DNA of 64,000 nucleotides from Marixanthomonas ophiurae (GTDB lineage: Bacteria; Bacteroidota; Bacteroidia; Flavobacteriales; Flavobacteriaceae), in contig NZ_QVID01000001.1 in NCBI RefSeq assembly GCF_003413745.1, positions 2,046,001 to 2,110,000 on the forward strand. The letters are read 5' to 3'. Below the pieces are notes generated by a model. The model was not told the DNA's origin and searched no databases. It saw nothing but the letters and a program-made list of their open reading frames with translations. Of this stretch, positions 25,553-34,543 are shown piece by piece; position 1 is the first letter of the stretch; each line of letters begins with the position of its first letter. Position numbers and translations under genes: made by a program.

Positions 25553-27754
25553 ATGCAAACAGAGCAGTTTTATTACGATAACAAAATCGTAAAAAAGTTT
25601 GTCAATGCCACTATGTTTTGGGGTATTATTGGTATGAGTATTGGACTCTTACTGGCCTTTATGTTTTTATTTCCTAACATCACGGACGGTATTTCGTGGT
25701 TGAGTTTTGGTCGATTGCGACCATTGCACACCAATGCGGTGATTTTTGCTTTTGTAGGGAATGCCATTTTTGCTGGCGTGTATTATTCTTCTCAACGATT
25801 GTTAAAAGCCAGAATGTGGAAAGATTGGTTGAGTAACCTTAATTTTTGGGGTTGGCAGGCTATTATTGTTGGGGCTGCAATTACACTACCACTAGGTTAT
25901 ACTACCTCAAAAGAATACGCCGAACTAGAATGGCCTTTTGATATTGCTATTGCAGTTATTTGGGTTGCGTTTGGAGCCAATTTGATCGGTACTATTTTAA
26001 AACGAAGACAACGGCATCTCTACGTTGCCATTTGGTTTTACCTAGCAACTTTTGTTACGGTAGCTGTTTTACATATTGTGAACAGTATTGAGTTGCCTGT
26101 TAGTGCATTAAAAAGTTATTCTTTTTACGCTGGAGTACAAGATGCACTTGTTCAATGGTGGTATGGCCACAATGCTGTTGCATTTTTCTTAACCACACCC
26201 TTTTTGGGATTGATGTATTACTTTGTACCCAAAGCGGCGAACCGTCCGGTATACTCTTATAAACTGTCTATTATCCACTTTTGGTCTTTGATATTTATTT
26301 ATATCTGGGCAGGACCACACCATTTGCTATACTCTTCCTTACCTGCTTGGGCACAAAACTTAGGGGTGGCATTTTCAATTATGTTATTGGCTCCATCGTG
26401 GGGTGGAATGATTAATGGACTATTAACCTTAAGAGGAGCTTGGGACAAAGTACGTACCGACCCAGTTTTAAAGTTTATGGTAGTAGCCATCACAGGGTAT
26501 GGAATGGCAACTTTTGAAGGGCCGATGCTATCTCTTAAAAACGTAAACGCCATTGCACACTTTAGTGATTGGATTATTGCTCACGTGCACGTAGGGGCAT
26601 TAGCTTGGAACGGTTTTTTAACTTTTGGGATGGTGTATTGGTTAGTGCCAAAACTGTTTAAGACAAAATTATATTCTATTAAGTTGGCCAACACCCACTT
26701 TTGGGTAGGAACATTAGGTATTATCATGTACGCTTTACCTATGTATGTTGCCGGATTTGTTCAAGCCTCTATGTGGAAACAATTTAACCCAGATGGAACG
26801 CTTACCTACGGAAACTTCTTAGAGACCGTAGCCGAAATCATACCGATGTATTGGATGCGTGCCATTGGAGGAAGTCTATTTATCCTAGGTGCTTTCATAG
26901 CGCTGTACAATATTATAATGACAGCTCGTAAAGGAAGCAAAGTAACCGATGAATTGGCCGAAGCTGCTCCATTGGTAAAAGTAACCAAGCAACGAACTGC
27001 AAAAGAGGGCTATCATACCTGGTTGGAAAGACGTCCGGTAAAATTAACCATTTTTGCTACCATAGCCATTTTAATTGGTGGTGCGGTACAGATTATTCCA
27101 TCGCTATTGGTGGACGATTATGTACCCGTAATTTCAAGTGTGAAACCATATTCTCCTTTGGAGTTGGAGGGTCGCGATATCTACATTCGAGAGGGCTGTG
27201 TTTCTTGTCATTCCCAAATGGTGCGTCCCTTCCGTAGTGAGGTAGAACGCTATGGGGAATATTCTAAAAGTGGTGAATACATTTACGATCACCCGTTCCT
27301 ATGGGGAAGTAAACGTACTGGGCCTGATTTACTTCGGATAGGAGGCAAGTATAGTGACAACTGGCATTTAAACCATATGTACGATCCGCAGAGTACTTCT
27401 TCCGGTTCCATTATGCCGTCGTATAAATGGTTGATAAATGCTGAATTGGATAAAAGCCTTACCGAAACAAAAATGGAAACGATGGTAACATTGGGTGTAC
27501 CGTATTCTGAAGAAGAAATTACCAATGCCCAACAATCCATGTTGGAACAAGGAACCAAAATTGAAGAAAACCTCTACAGCGATCCCGATTTTGCAAAAAC
27601 GTACGAAGCCGATAAAAAATACGCTGAGGAAAACGGAGAAGATTTTGTTGAAATGCGCGATAGGGAAATTGTAGCATTGATCGCTTACTTACAACGTTTA
27701 GGGACAGATATTAAAGTAAAAACCGCTGAAGAAGCTTCAGCTCAAAACGACTAA
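25553..27754 (+). CDS. ccoNO: fused CcoN-CcoO cbb3 oxidase catalytic and monoheme subunits
   Basis: This 733-residue fusion has CcoN at about 1-480, with 12 helices. Its heme/CuB histidines are in RPLHTNA, WYGHNAV, GPHHLLYSSLP and the HFSDWIIAHVHVG pair. After a linker and one helix, the CcoO part carries a single heme c (EGCVSCHSQMVRPF) and the distal Met loop SIMPSYKWL. Fusion of the two subunits is common in Bacteroidota. I prefer ATG 25553 (MQTEQFYYDN); an in-frame ATG at 25529 would add 8 residues. Confidence 0.95.
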   Translation: MQTEQFYYDNKIVKKFVNATMFWGIIGMSIGLLLAFMFLFPNITDGISWLSFGRLRPLHTNAVIFAFVGNAIFAGVYYSSQRLLKARMWKDWLSNLNFWGWQAIIVGAAITLPLGYTTSKEYAELEWPFDIAIAVIWVAFGANLIGTILKRRQRHLYVAIWFYLATFVTVAVLHIVNSIELPVSALKSYSFYAGVQDALVQWWYGHNAVAFFLTTPFLGLMYYFVPKAANRPVYSYKLSIIHFWSLIFIYIWAGPHHLLYSSLPAWAQNLGVAFSIMLLAPSWGGMINGLLTLRGAWDKVRTDPVLKFMVVAITGYGMATFEGPMLSLKNVNAIAHFSDWIIAHVHVGALAWNGFLTFGMVYWLVPKLFKTKLYSIKLANTHFWVGTLGIIMYALPMYVAGFVQASMWKQFNPDGTLTYGNFLETVAEIIPMYWMRAIGGSLFILGAFIALYNIIMTARKGSKVTDELAEAAPLVKVTKQRTAKEGYHTWLERRPVKLTIFATIAILIGGAVQIIPSLLVDDYVPVISSVKPYSPLELEGRDIYIREGCVSCHSQMVRPFRSEVERYGEYSKSGEYIYDHPFLWGSKRTGPDLLRIGGKYSDNWHLNHMYDPQSTSSGSIMPSYKWLINAELDKSLTETKMETMVTLGVPYSEEEITNAQQSMLEQGTKIEENLYSDPDFAKTYEADKKYAEENGEDFVEMRDREIVALIAYLQRLGTDIKVKTAEEASAQND

Positions 27755-27756
27755 TC

Positions 27757-27966
27757 ATGCTAAAATTTATTAAAGGAAACTTGGAAAGTATCGATGGGGT
27801 AGCAATATATCCCATCATATCGCTGCTTATTTTTTTCATCTTTTTTACAGTCCTGTTTTGGTGGGTATTCACAGCAAAAAAGGAACATATAAAAGAAGTC
27901 AGTAACATTCCTTTAGAATTAATTCCAGACAAGGAAATTAACGATAAAAACGATTTACCATTATGA
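27757..27966 (+). CDS. ccoQ: CcoQ-like small cbb3 oxidase subunit
   Basis: This 69-residue protein has one membrane helix (about 18-40) ending FWWVFTAKKEH, with a polar C-terminal tail. Its start is 2 bp after the ccoNO stop and its end overlaps ccoP by 4 bp. Position, size and topology identify it as CcoQ/FixQ; sequence conservation in this family is low. Confidence 0.85.
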   Translation: MLKFIKGNLESIDGVAIYPIISLLIFFIFFTVLFWWVFTAKKEHIKEVSNIPLELIPDKEINDKNDLPL

Positions 27967-28934
27967 AAACAACAGCATCTTACATACGAGTTATAGTCTT
28001 GACGGTCCTTGCGTTTTTTCTTATGGAATTTATTACAGAACCTGGTGAAACATGGGCTATAGTAAAATACCCAGTAATATGGGCGGTTTTAGGATTGATT
28101 TTTTTGTTTTCAATTGCCGTTGAAGTTATTTCAGAAACTTTACAAAGTATATTATTTAGAGGGTTGAATGAAGAGGCACAAGAAAGGTTTATTGCTTCCG
28201 AAGCACTTCGAAAAGAAAATAATTGGTTTAAAAAGACTTACAAAAAACTATTGGCCAAAAAACCTATTGAAAAAGAAAGTGAGATTGTACTAGATCATAA
28301 TTATGACGGTATTCGTGAGTTGGATAACGTATTGCCACCTTGGTGGATTTATATGTTTTATGCATCTATCGTTTTTGCCGTAGTATATATGGTGCGCTAT
28401 CATGTTTTTGACGGCATTGACCAAGAAGAAGAATATGAAATTGCCGTGGCAGAAGCCCAAATACAGATAGAAGAATACAAAAAAACAGCCAAGGATTTAA
28501 TTGATGTAAATACTGTTGAAATATTGACAGGTAAAGAAGATGTTGCTGCCGGAAAAACCATTTTTGAAGCAAATTGTATTGCCTGCCATAAAGTTGATGG
28601 CGGAGGTGGAATTGGACCTAACTTAACCGATGACTATTGGATATTGGGTGGTGGCATTAAGAATGTGTTTAACACGGTTTCAGAAGGGGGACGTGACGGA
28701 AAAGGAATGGTTGCCTGGAAAACCGACTTAAAACCCAGTGAAATGGCACAGGTTTCAAGTTACGTGTTGAGTTTACACGGTATTACACCTGCAGATCCTA
28801 AAGAACCTGAAGGCGACCTTTGGATAGACCCCAATGCTCCTGTAGAAGAAGTTGAGGTAAAGCAAATTGACTCTTCAAAAATACAAATAAAGATGGAAGA
28901 CCAGCCTGTAACGGAGGATGTAGTAGAGAAATAA
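27963..28934 (+). CDS. ccoP: CcoP cbb3 oxidase cytochrome c subunit with a single heme motif
   Basis: This 323-residue protein has two N-terminal helices (about 9-25 and 35-58), a basic linker, and the CcoP-type helix starting PPWWIYMFYASI. One cytochrome c domain follows with C-I-A-C-H and GGGGIGPNLTDDYW. Proteobacterial CcoP has two c hemes; only one CxxCH is present here. A C-terminal acidic tail follows the domain. It passes electrons from periplasmic donors to the CcoO heme. Confidence 0.93.
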   Translation: MKTTASYIRVIVLTVLAFFLMEFITEPGETWAIVKYPVIWAVLGLIFLFSIAVEVISETLQSILFRGLNEEAQERFIASEALRKENNWFKKTYKKLLAKKPIEKESEIVLDHNYDGIRELDNVLPPWWIYMFYASIVFAVVYMVRYHVFDGIDQEEEYEIAVAEAQIQIEEYKKTAKDLIDVNTVEILTGKEDVAAGKTIFEANCIACHKVDGGGGIGPNLTDDYWILGGGIKNVFNTVSEGGRDGKGMVAWKTDLKPSEMAQVSSYVLSLHGITPADPKEPEGDLWIDPNAPVEEVEVKQIDSSKIQIKMEDQPVTEDVVEK

Positions 28935-28975
28935 TAGGCTATAAAAGTTTTATAATCAAGGTAAAGTAATTAATT

Positions 28976-30397
28976 GTGGAAGCTCCAAAAAACGAATCAT
29001 TTAGGGATAGTATCGGTACCATCGATGAAGAAGGGAAGCGTTCTTGGGTGTATCCCAAGAAACCTTCGGGAAAGTTTTATGAATACCGCAAATATGTGAG
29101 TTATTTTTTACTGGCCTTTTTGTTTGCCGCTCCCTTTATAAAAATTAATGGCAATCAATTCCTCTTGTTTAATTTTCTTGAACGAAGATTCAATATTTTC
29201 GGGTTTCCGTTTTGGCCACAGGACTTCCACCTGTTTGTTATTTCTATGCTTATTGGGGTGGTTTTCATTATTCTTTTTACCGTGGCTTTCGGAAGAATTT
29301 TCTGTGGATGGATTTGCCCTCAAACTATTTTTTTGGAAATGGTTTTCAGAAGGATTGAGTATGCCATTGAAGGTGACAGAGGAAAACAAATTAGGTTGGA
29401 CAAACAAGTCTGGAATGCCGAAAAGATTAGAAAGAAAGGATTAAAGTGGTTTATCTTTTTCATTATTTCATTTTTAATTGCGAACATTTTTCTAGCCTAC
29501 ATTATAGGAAGTGATAAATTACTGGAATATATTTTGGAAGGCCCTACTGAAAACTGGAACACCCTTATATCCTTAACTATTTTTACCGGAGTATTCTATT
29601 TTGTATTTGCTTGGTTTAGAGAACAAGTGTGCATTATAGCGTGTCCCTACGGAAGGTTACAAGGTGTGCTTTTGGATAACAAGAGCATCGTTGTGGCGTA
29701 TGATCATAAACGGGGTGAAAAAGAAGAAGGAAGAGCGAAATTCAAAAAAAATGAAGACCGAGAGGCTTCAGGAAAAGGAGATTGTATTGACTGTTTTCAA
29801 TGTGTACATGTTTGTCCAACGGGTATCGATATTCGTAACGGGACGCAACTGGAATGTGTAAACTGTACTGCCTGTATCGATGCCTGCGATAGCATTATGG
29901 AAGCTGTGAATTTACCACAAGGATTGATTCGGTATGCTAGTGAAGAAAATATTGAAAAGAAAACAAAATTTAAGTTCACGCCTAGATTAAAAGGGTACAC
30001 GGCCGTATTATTCATTTTAATTGGGATATTGGCTGGTATGCTTTTTCTTCGGAATGATGTAGAAGCGCGTGTATTAAGACTTCCTGGGCAATTATATGAA
30101 CATAAAGACAACAATATGATCAGTAATGTCTTCACTTTTAAATTAATTAATAAAACAACTGAAGATGTTGACAGTGTCCATTTTAAACTACTTTCCCATA
30201 AAGGAACTATTAAGTTGGTTACACACGACGATTTCCAAGTACCCAAACAAGGTTTGGCAGAGGGTACATTGTTTATTGAAATCAATGGTAGTGCTTTAAC
30301 CGGTGATAAAGACAAGGTTAAAATTGGGGTTTATAGTGGAGATAAATTGATAGAAACAACCACAGCTACCTTTTTGGGGCCGAGAAGTTATAAATAG
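28976..30397 (+). CDS. ccoG: CcoG cbb3 oxidase accessory ferredoxin-like protein
   Basis: This 473-residue membrane protein apparently starts at GTG 28976. It has about five helices and 4Fe-4S clusters (CGWICPQTIFLEM; then CIDCFQCVHVCPTG and CVNCTACIDACD). A C-terminal Ig-like FixG domain (about 370-473) lies outside the membrane. CcoG reduces copper for CcoI-dependent delivery to the oxidase. It follows ccoP by 41 bp. Confidence 0.93.
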   Translation: MEAPKNESFRDSIGTIDEEGKRSWVYPKKPSGKFYEYRKYVSYFLLAFLFAAPFIKINGNQFLLFNFLERRFNIFGFPFWPQDFHLFVISMLIGVVFIILFTVAFGRIFCGWICPQTIFLEMVFRRIEYAIEGDRGKQIRLDKQVWNAEKIRKKGLKWFIFFIISFLIANIFLAYIIGSDKLLEYILEGPTENWNTLISLTIFTGVFYFVFAWFREQVCIIACPYGRLQGVLLDNKSIVVAYDHKRGEKEEGRAKFKKNEDREASGKGDCIDCFQCVHVCPTGIDIRNGTQLECVNCTACIDACDSIMEAVNLPQGLIRYASEENIEKKTKFKFTPRLKGYTAVLFILIGILAGMLFLRNDVEARVLRLPGQLYEHKDNNMISNVFTFKLINKTTEDVDSVHFKLLSHKGTIKLVTHDDFQVPKQGLAEGTLFIEINGSALTGDKDKVKIGVYSGDKLIETTTATFLGPRSYK

Positions 30398-30429
30398 AGA
30401 TTGAAAACTCACTTTAAGAAACAAATGTT

Positions 30430-30876
30430 ATGAAAATAAATTGGGGAACAGGGATTGTAATTGGCATTGCAGCTTTTATTTGCTTTATCATGTTTTTTGT
30501 GATAAAAATGAGTACCAACGATAAATACAGCTACGATTTGGTAGTAGAAGAGTATTACAAAAAGGAACTCGCATTTCAGCAAGAAATCGATGCCGAGGAA
30601 AACTTAAAATTGTTAACCGAAAAAATAAAAGAGGAAAGAACAAACGAAGGTTGGTTGTTTTCCTTTCCAAAAGAAATAAACCTTGATAAAGTTTCGGGTA
30701 CAGTGTTCCTATACAGACCGTCCAACAAGCAACTGGATTTTCAATTTCCATTGAAATTTTCCGGTTCAAATTTGCTCATACCTAACAAGCGATTGGTGGA
30801 CGGTCGTTGGAACATAAACATCACTTGGGACTACGAAGGAAAAAAGTATTTATTTAAAAAGGAAATATTGCATTAA
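30430..30876 (+). CDS. ccoH: CcoH/FixH family assembly protein
   Basis: This 148-residue protein has one N-terminal helix (about 6-26) with the FixH feature DLVVEEYYKKELAFQQEID, then a beta-rich periplasmic domain containing DGRWNINITWDYEG. CcoH stabilises assembling cbb3 oxidase. It lies 32 bp after ccoG in the usual GHIS-type order. Confidence 0.92.
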   Translation: MKINWGTGIVIGIAAFICFIMFFVIKMSTNDKYSYDLVVEEYYKKELAFQQEIDAEENLKLLTEKIKEERTNEGWLFSFPKEINLDKVSGTVFLYRPSNKQLDFQFPLKFSGSNLLIPNKRLVDGRWNINITWDYEGKKYLFKKEILH

Positions 30877-30929
30877 ATCACTCTTTGTTTTTCCATTGCT
30901 ATGGAAGTAGAGAGGTTAATCAAATAAAA

Positions 30930-31673
30930 ATGCTACTATCAGCTCTTATATTCGGTTTATTAGGAAGCTTCCACTGTGTAGGTATGTGCGGTCCTATAGC
31001 ATTTTTACTACCGGTGGATCACAAAAAACCAGTAAAAAAAGTAGGGCAGATATTTTTATATCACTTCGGAAGAATTTTTACCTATTCAATAATTGGACTT
31101 TTGTTTGGTTTGTTAGGAAAAAGCTTTTACCTGTTCGGGATGCAACAGCAATTAAGCATTGCGATTGGAGTATTGATGATCATTGTGGTTTTGCTTCCAT
31201 ATAAAACGTTTCAGAAATATAACTTTTCAAAACCGTTGTTTAAGATTATTTCAAAAGTAAAAAGTGAATTAGGGGTTGCGTTGAAAAGGAAATCACCTGA
31301 TACGTTTTTAACCATCGGGTTCTTGAATGGCTTTTTACCCTGTGGGCTGGTATATATGGCTGTTTTTGGAGCCATTGCTTCTGGGAATGCCTTACAAGGC
31401 AGTTTGTATATGGTTTTGTTTGGAATAGGAACCATGCCGTTGATGACCACAGCAATCTATTTAGGTAATTTCTTGAATGTACAAGTTAGACAGCGCATTC
31501 GGAAGGCTATTCCTGTTTTTGTGGTGCTTATTGGCTGTTTGTTTATTGTACGGGGAATGGGGCTAGGAATCCCATATGTTTCACCCAAACCCACTGTAGA
31601 AATGATAAACGCCAATTATAATTGTCATGCTGTTTCAGAAAACATGAATACTGAGTTAATTACTAATCAATAA
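30930..31673 (+). CDS. SafE/TauE-like membrane protein of the cco cluster
   Basis: This 247-residue protein has six or seven helices and begins MLLSALIFGLLGSFHCVGMCGP. The GSFHCVGMCGP motif, with paired cysteines in helix 1, is typical of the SafE-type proteins that follow ccoGH and are linked to copper supply for cbb3 oxidase. A second motif, GFLNGFLPCGLVYMA, lies at about residues 129-143. Databases label the family sulfite exporter, but here a copper-related role fits better by context. ATG 30930 is chosen over the frame opening at 30885. Confidence 0.85.
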   Translation: MLLSALIFGLLGSFHCVGMCGPIAFLLPVDHKKPVKKVGQIFLYHFGRIFTYSIIGLLFGLLGKSFYLFGMQQQLSIAIGVLMIIVVLLPYKTFQKYNFSKPLFKIISKVKSELGVALKRKSPDTFLTIGFLNGFLPCGLVYMAVFGAIASGNALQGSLYMVLFGIGTMPLMTTAIYLGNFLNVQVRQRIRKAIPVFVVLIGCLFIVRGMGLGIPYVSPKPTVEMINANYNCHAVSENMNTELITNQ

Positions 31674-31685
31674 AATAGATCAATT

Positions 31686-31817
31686 ATGTTTAATACAATC
31701 ATACCATTAGTGGACTGGGGGATGGGAACCATAATCATAGGGGTTTTTGCAGTCGTCTGTATAGTTCTTGTTCTACTTGTTTTCAATATGGTAAACAGCG
31801 GAAAAAAGAAAAAATAA
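31686..31817 (+). CDS. 43-residue single-helix membrane peptide at the end of the cco cluster
   Basis: This short frame runs from ATG 31686 to TAA 31815-31817, 12 bp after the SafE-like gene. It encodes a polar start (MFNTIIPLVDWG), one long hydrophobic helix (about 14-35) and a basic tail (SGKKKK), a normal inside-positive topology. It is followed by a strong terminator. The position suggests an extra small oxidase or assembly subunit, but the family is not recognised. Confidence 0.65.
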   Translation: MFNTIIPLVDWGMGTIIIGVFAVVCIVLVLLVFNMVNSGKKKK

Positions 31818-31851
31818 TCGACAGTCATTATTCTACTAACTATCTAAATTA

Positions 31852-31889
31852 AAAAGGGAAGTCGAATTAATTTTCAACTTCCCTTTTCT
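31852..31889. terminator. bidirectional terminator between the cco cluster and ric
   Basis: AAAAGGGAAGT (31852-31862) pairs perfectly with ACTTCCCTTTT (31877-31887). Both ends are A/T tracts, so it can serve the forward cco transcript and the reverse hemN-ric transcript. Confidence 0.85.
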
Positions 31890-31929
31890 ACTAAACCAAA
31901 CTTTAAGTGTAAGCTAGTCAGGCTTCTAC

Positions 31930-32652
31930 TTAATTCCTTAATTCTTTTTCTAACTTTAATGCTTTAGGGTGCAAAATGTTATTCTCCAAATGAATATGCG
32001 TATGTAGGTCTTGTTCAAACTCTTTCAACTTATCATATAAGGCCCTAAATGTATTACAAGCACTTTCTGGCGGCGTATAATTATTAGTTAGTCGGGCAAT
32101 TTCCTTACAAATATCGCCTGCACTTTCGTGCTCGTCTTCCATCATGGCAATAGGGTTTTCTACAGTTCTAAAATGAGGGACATCCAATGTGAATCCTTCT
32201 TTTTCGGCAAGTGTCATCTTTTTAATGAACGGGAAAAGAATCAATTCTTCCTTTTTCATATGTGCAGAAAGTTCTTTGGATAACTCCAAGAAAAGGTCAC
32301 GAACTTGTATCAATTCTGAATAGTGGTGACCGTGTACTTTTGCCACTTTTTCAGCGTACTGAAGTAACAGAGGGATGTTTTCTTCAACATACAAATGATG
32401 TACGGAAACAATATGGTCTATCAATACATCCAGCGGCCAATTGATATAATCATAATTATCCTCAACTTCCATATCAAAATGGCGAAGTTCTTCAGCTATA
32501 CTAGTATAGTCTAAGCCTTTTTTTTCACAAGCTTTTTGAACCGTTATCCCACCACCACAGCAAAAATCGATTCCGTATTTTTTGAATATGTGAGAGGTTT
32601 TAATGTTTTCGGCAACAATATCGGCTATTGTTTTTTCTTCGGTTATACTCAT
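31930..32652 (-). CDS. ric: RIC/ScdA di-iron protein for Fe-S cluster repair
   Basis: This 240-residue protein has an N-terminal ScdA_N/DUF542 domain (about 1-60) with YGIDFCCGGG (paired Cys 31-32), then a hemerythrin-like domain (about 80-230). That domain has ligand motifs HHLYVEEN, HGHHYSEL, MKKEELILFPF, EDEHESAG and HIHLENNIL. The family repairs iron-sulfur clusters damaged by nitric oxide and oxidants. It lies 18 bp after hemN in a reverse-strand operon likely controlled by the Fnr-like site at 34387-34398. Confidence 0.92.
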   Translation of the reverse strand: MSITEEKTIADIVAENIKTSHIFKKYGIDFCCGGGITVQKACEKKGLDYTSIAEELRHFDMEVEDNYDYINWPLDVLIDHIVSVHHLYVEENIPLLLQYAEKVAKVHGHHYSELIQVRDLFLELSKELSAHMKKEELILFPFIKKMTLAEKEGFTLDVPHFRTVENPIAMMEDEHESAGDICKEIARLTNNYTPPESACNTFRALYDKLKEFEQDLHTHIHLENNILHPKALKLEKELRN

Positions 32653-32670
32653 AATTATTAGTTTTTAATG

Positions 32671-34032
32671 TTATACAGTCATTGAAAATAATTGTGTTTC
32701 AGGTTGTATTCGTTGTAATAATAGATCGAAAGCCATACATACATTTCGAACAAACGGTCGTCCTTTTTCTGTAATATAAAGCGCATTGCTTTCAATTTTA
32801 ATTAGGCCATCCGTTTCCATTTCTTTTAGGTTTATTAAAATATCCGGAAGATCTGTAAACCAACCCTCTGTAGTGTTCCAAGAGGTTTTTAATTTGCACA
32901 TTAGGTTTAGAATATGCTTTCTTATGGTTAAATCTTCTTCAGTAAGAATATGACCACGATACACAGGTATTTTTCCTTCATCTACAATTTGTTGGTATTC
33001 TTCTACGGTTTTTACATTTTGAGCAAAACTATACCAACTATCACTAATGGATGAAACGCCCAGACCAATCATAGCCTTTGTTTTTGATGATGTATAGCCC
33101 ATAAAATTACGGTGTATGGTTTTGGTTTCAATAGCCTTATAAAGACTATCAGTTTTTAAAGCGAAATGATCCATTCCTATTTCAACATAACCAGCTTCAA
33201 GCAACATTTTTTTGCCAATTTCGTATTGCTCTCTTTTCTCTGAAGCAGAAGGAAGGTCTTCGTCCTTAAAGCCACGTTGTCCGTTACCTTTTATCCATGG
33301 TACATGTGCATAGCTGTAAAAGGCAATGCGATCTGGCATAAGTTCTTTTGTACGTTCAACGGTGTGTATAATGTGTTCTTTTTTCTGAAATGGAAGTCCA
33401 AAAATAATATCGTGCCCCACAGAAGTGTATCCAGCTTTTCTTGAATTTTCTGTCACTTTTTTCACGTTCTCGAAGGGCTGGATACGGTGAATGGCTTTTT
33501 GCACTGTTTCATTATAATCCTGAACACCAAAACTTACTCGGTTAAAACCCAATGAGGCGAGCATATGTAAATGCGTTTCGGTTGTGTTATTTGGGTGTCC
33601 TTCAAAACTTAGTTCAGCCTTTTCAGCTTTTATAGAATGTTCAAAAATTCCATCTAGTAACGTCTTTAAATTTTCAGCAGAAAAAAAAGTAGGTGTACCG
33701 CCTCCTAAATGCAATTCTTTTATAATAGGTTTTTCATCAAAAAGTTTAATATATAATTGCCATTCTTTCAATACCGATTGTAAATAAGGGACTTCAACAC
33801 CGTGATTTTTTGTAATACGTTTGTTGCAGCCACAAAAGGTACATAGACTTTCACAAAAGGGAAGATGAATGTAAAGGCTTATCCCTTCGATAGTATTACT
33901 TTCTGCAAAGCTTTTTTGCAAAGTCCTTTTCCATTCTTCAAGGTAAAACGACTCACCTTTCCAGTAGGGAACGGTAGGATAGCTTGTGTATCGTGGACCA
34001 GCAACGTTGTATTTTGAAACTAAGGAGGTCAT
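32671..34032 (-). CDS. hemN: oxygen-independent coproporphyrinogen III dehydrogenase
   Basis: This 453-residue radical-SAM enzyme of heme synthesis has the cluster motif C60-x3-C64-x2-C67 (PFCESLCTFCGCNK), the GGGTPTFF glycine motif and a C-terminal HemN domain. The opening RYTSYPTVPYW is typical of HemN proper rather than HemW. It supplies heme under anoxia, matching the neighbouring cbb3 and nos genes. It begins 15 bp after the small membrane protein gene. Confidence 0.95.
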   Translation of the reverse strand: MTSLVSKYNVAGPRYTSYPTVPYWKGESFYLEEWKRTLQKSFAESNTIEGISLYIHLPFCESLCTFCGCNKRITKNHGVEVPYLQSVLKEWQLYIKLFDEKPIIKELHLGGGTPTFFSAENLKTLLDGIFEHSIKAEKAELSFEGHPNNTTETHLHMLASLGFNRVSFGVQDYNETVQKAIHRIQPFENVKKVTENSRKAGYTSVGHDIIFGLPFQKKEHIIHTVERTKELMPDRIAFYSYAHVPWIKGNGQRGFKDEDLPSASEKREQYEIGKKMLLEAGYVEIGMDHFALKTDSLYKAIETKTIHRNFMGYTSSKTKAMIGLGVSSISDSWYSFAQNVKTVEEYQQIVDEGKIPVYRGHILTEEDLTIRKHILNLMCKLKTSWNTTEGWFTDLPDILINLKEMETDGLIKIESNALYITEKGRPFVRNVCMAFDLLLQRIQPETQLFSMTV

Positions 34033-34047
34033 TTTAATTGATAGTAT

Positions 34048-34332
34048 TTAAAATAACCCGTTGCCCAGAATTATCAGCGTATTGATGATGACACTTATCA
34101 TCAATAATTTGAAAACCAATTCTGCCTTTTGCAATGTGAGTATTGAAGCATTATGAATACTACAAATACTTACACTTAAAAGTACAAGAAACATTTGAAA
34201 AATTCCATTTCCGTGCATTAAGGAAGTCATCACGGCAATTGAACCAATACAAGTGGAAAGAATAATCCCTAGTACGGAGTTTGCCATATAATTTTTTGAA
34301 AAGTCCTGATTTAATTTTGCGTATAGAGTCAT
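34048..34332 (-). CDS. small membrane protein of unknown function upstream of hemN
   Basis: This 94-residue protein has three predicted helices (about 17-36, 44-61 and 72-92). It is the first gene of the hemN-ric transcription unit, 15 bp before hemN, downstream of a perfect Fnr-type palindrome and a perfect -7 element. I do not recognise the family. Confidence 0.7.
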   Translation of the reverse strand: MTLYAKLNQDFSKNYMANSVLGIILSTCIGSIAVMTSLMHGNGIFQMFLVLLSVSICSIHNASILTLQKAELVFKLLMISVIINTLIILGNGLF

Positions 34333-34355
34333 AACTGTATGTTTTAATTTCGATT

Positions 34356-34398
34356 CAAAATTACGATATACAGTTGGGTAAGAATATGATTTAAATCA
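34356..34398 (-). promoter_or_regulatory. perfect Crp/Fnr-type palindrome plus -7 element for the hemN-ric operon
   Basis: On the reverse strand TGATTTAAATCA (34398-34387), a perfect palindrome, begins 35 bp before TAATTTTG (34363-34356), a perfect TAnnTTTG. The inferred start site is near 34351. Confidence 0.83.
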
Positions 34399-34508
34399 GG
34401 TTGCAATTTTTTATAATATAATAGGTCTAATAAGAAGATAAACTACATAGAGTTATTATATAATATAGTTTCTGTCTTGCTAAAAATCTTTAAACACTAC
34501 CAAAAAGT

Positions 34509-34543
34509 AAAGCCCCGTCATCATTACGATAACGGAGCTTTTT
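34509..34543. terminator. strong hairpin terminator next to a tRNA-like 3' end
   Basis: AAAGCCCCGT (34509-34518) pairs with ACGGAGCTTT (reading to about 34541) with one mismatch, flanked by T runs forward and A runs reverse. On the reverse strand it directly follows a sequence like the 3' end of a tRNA. Confidence 0.7.
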
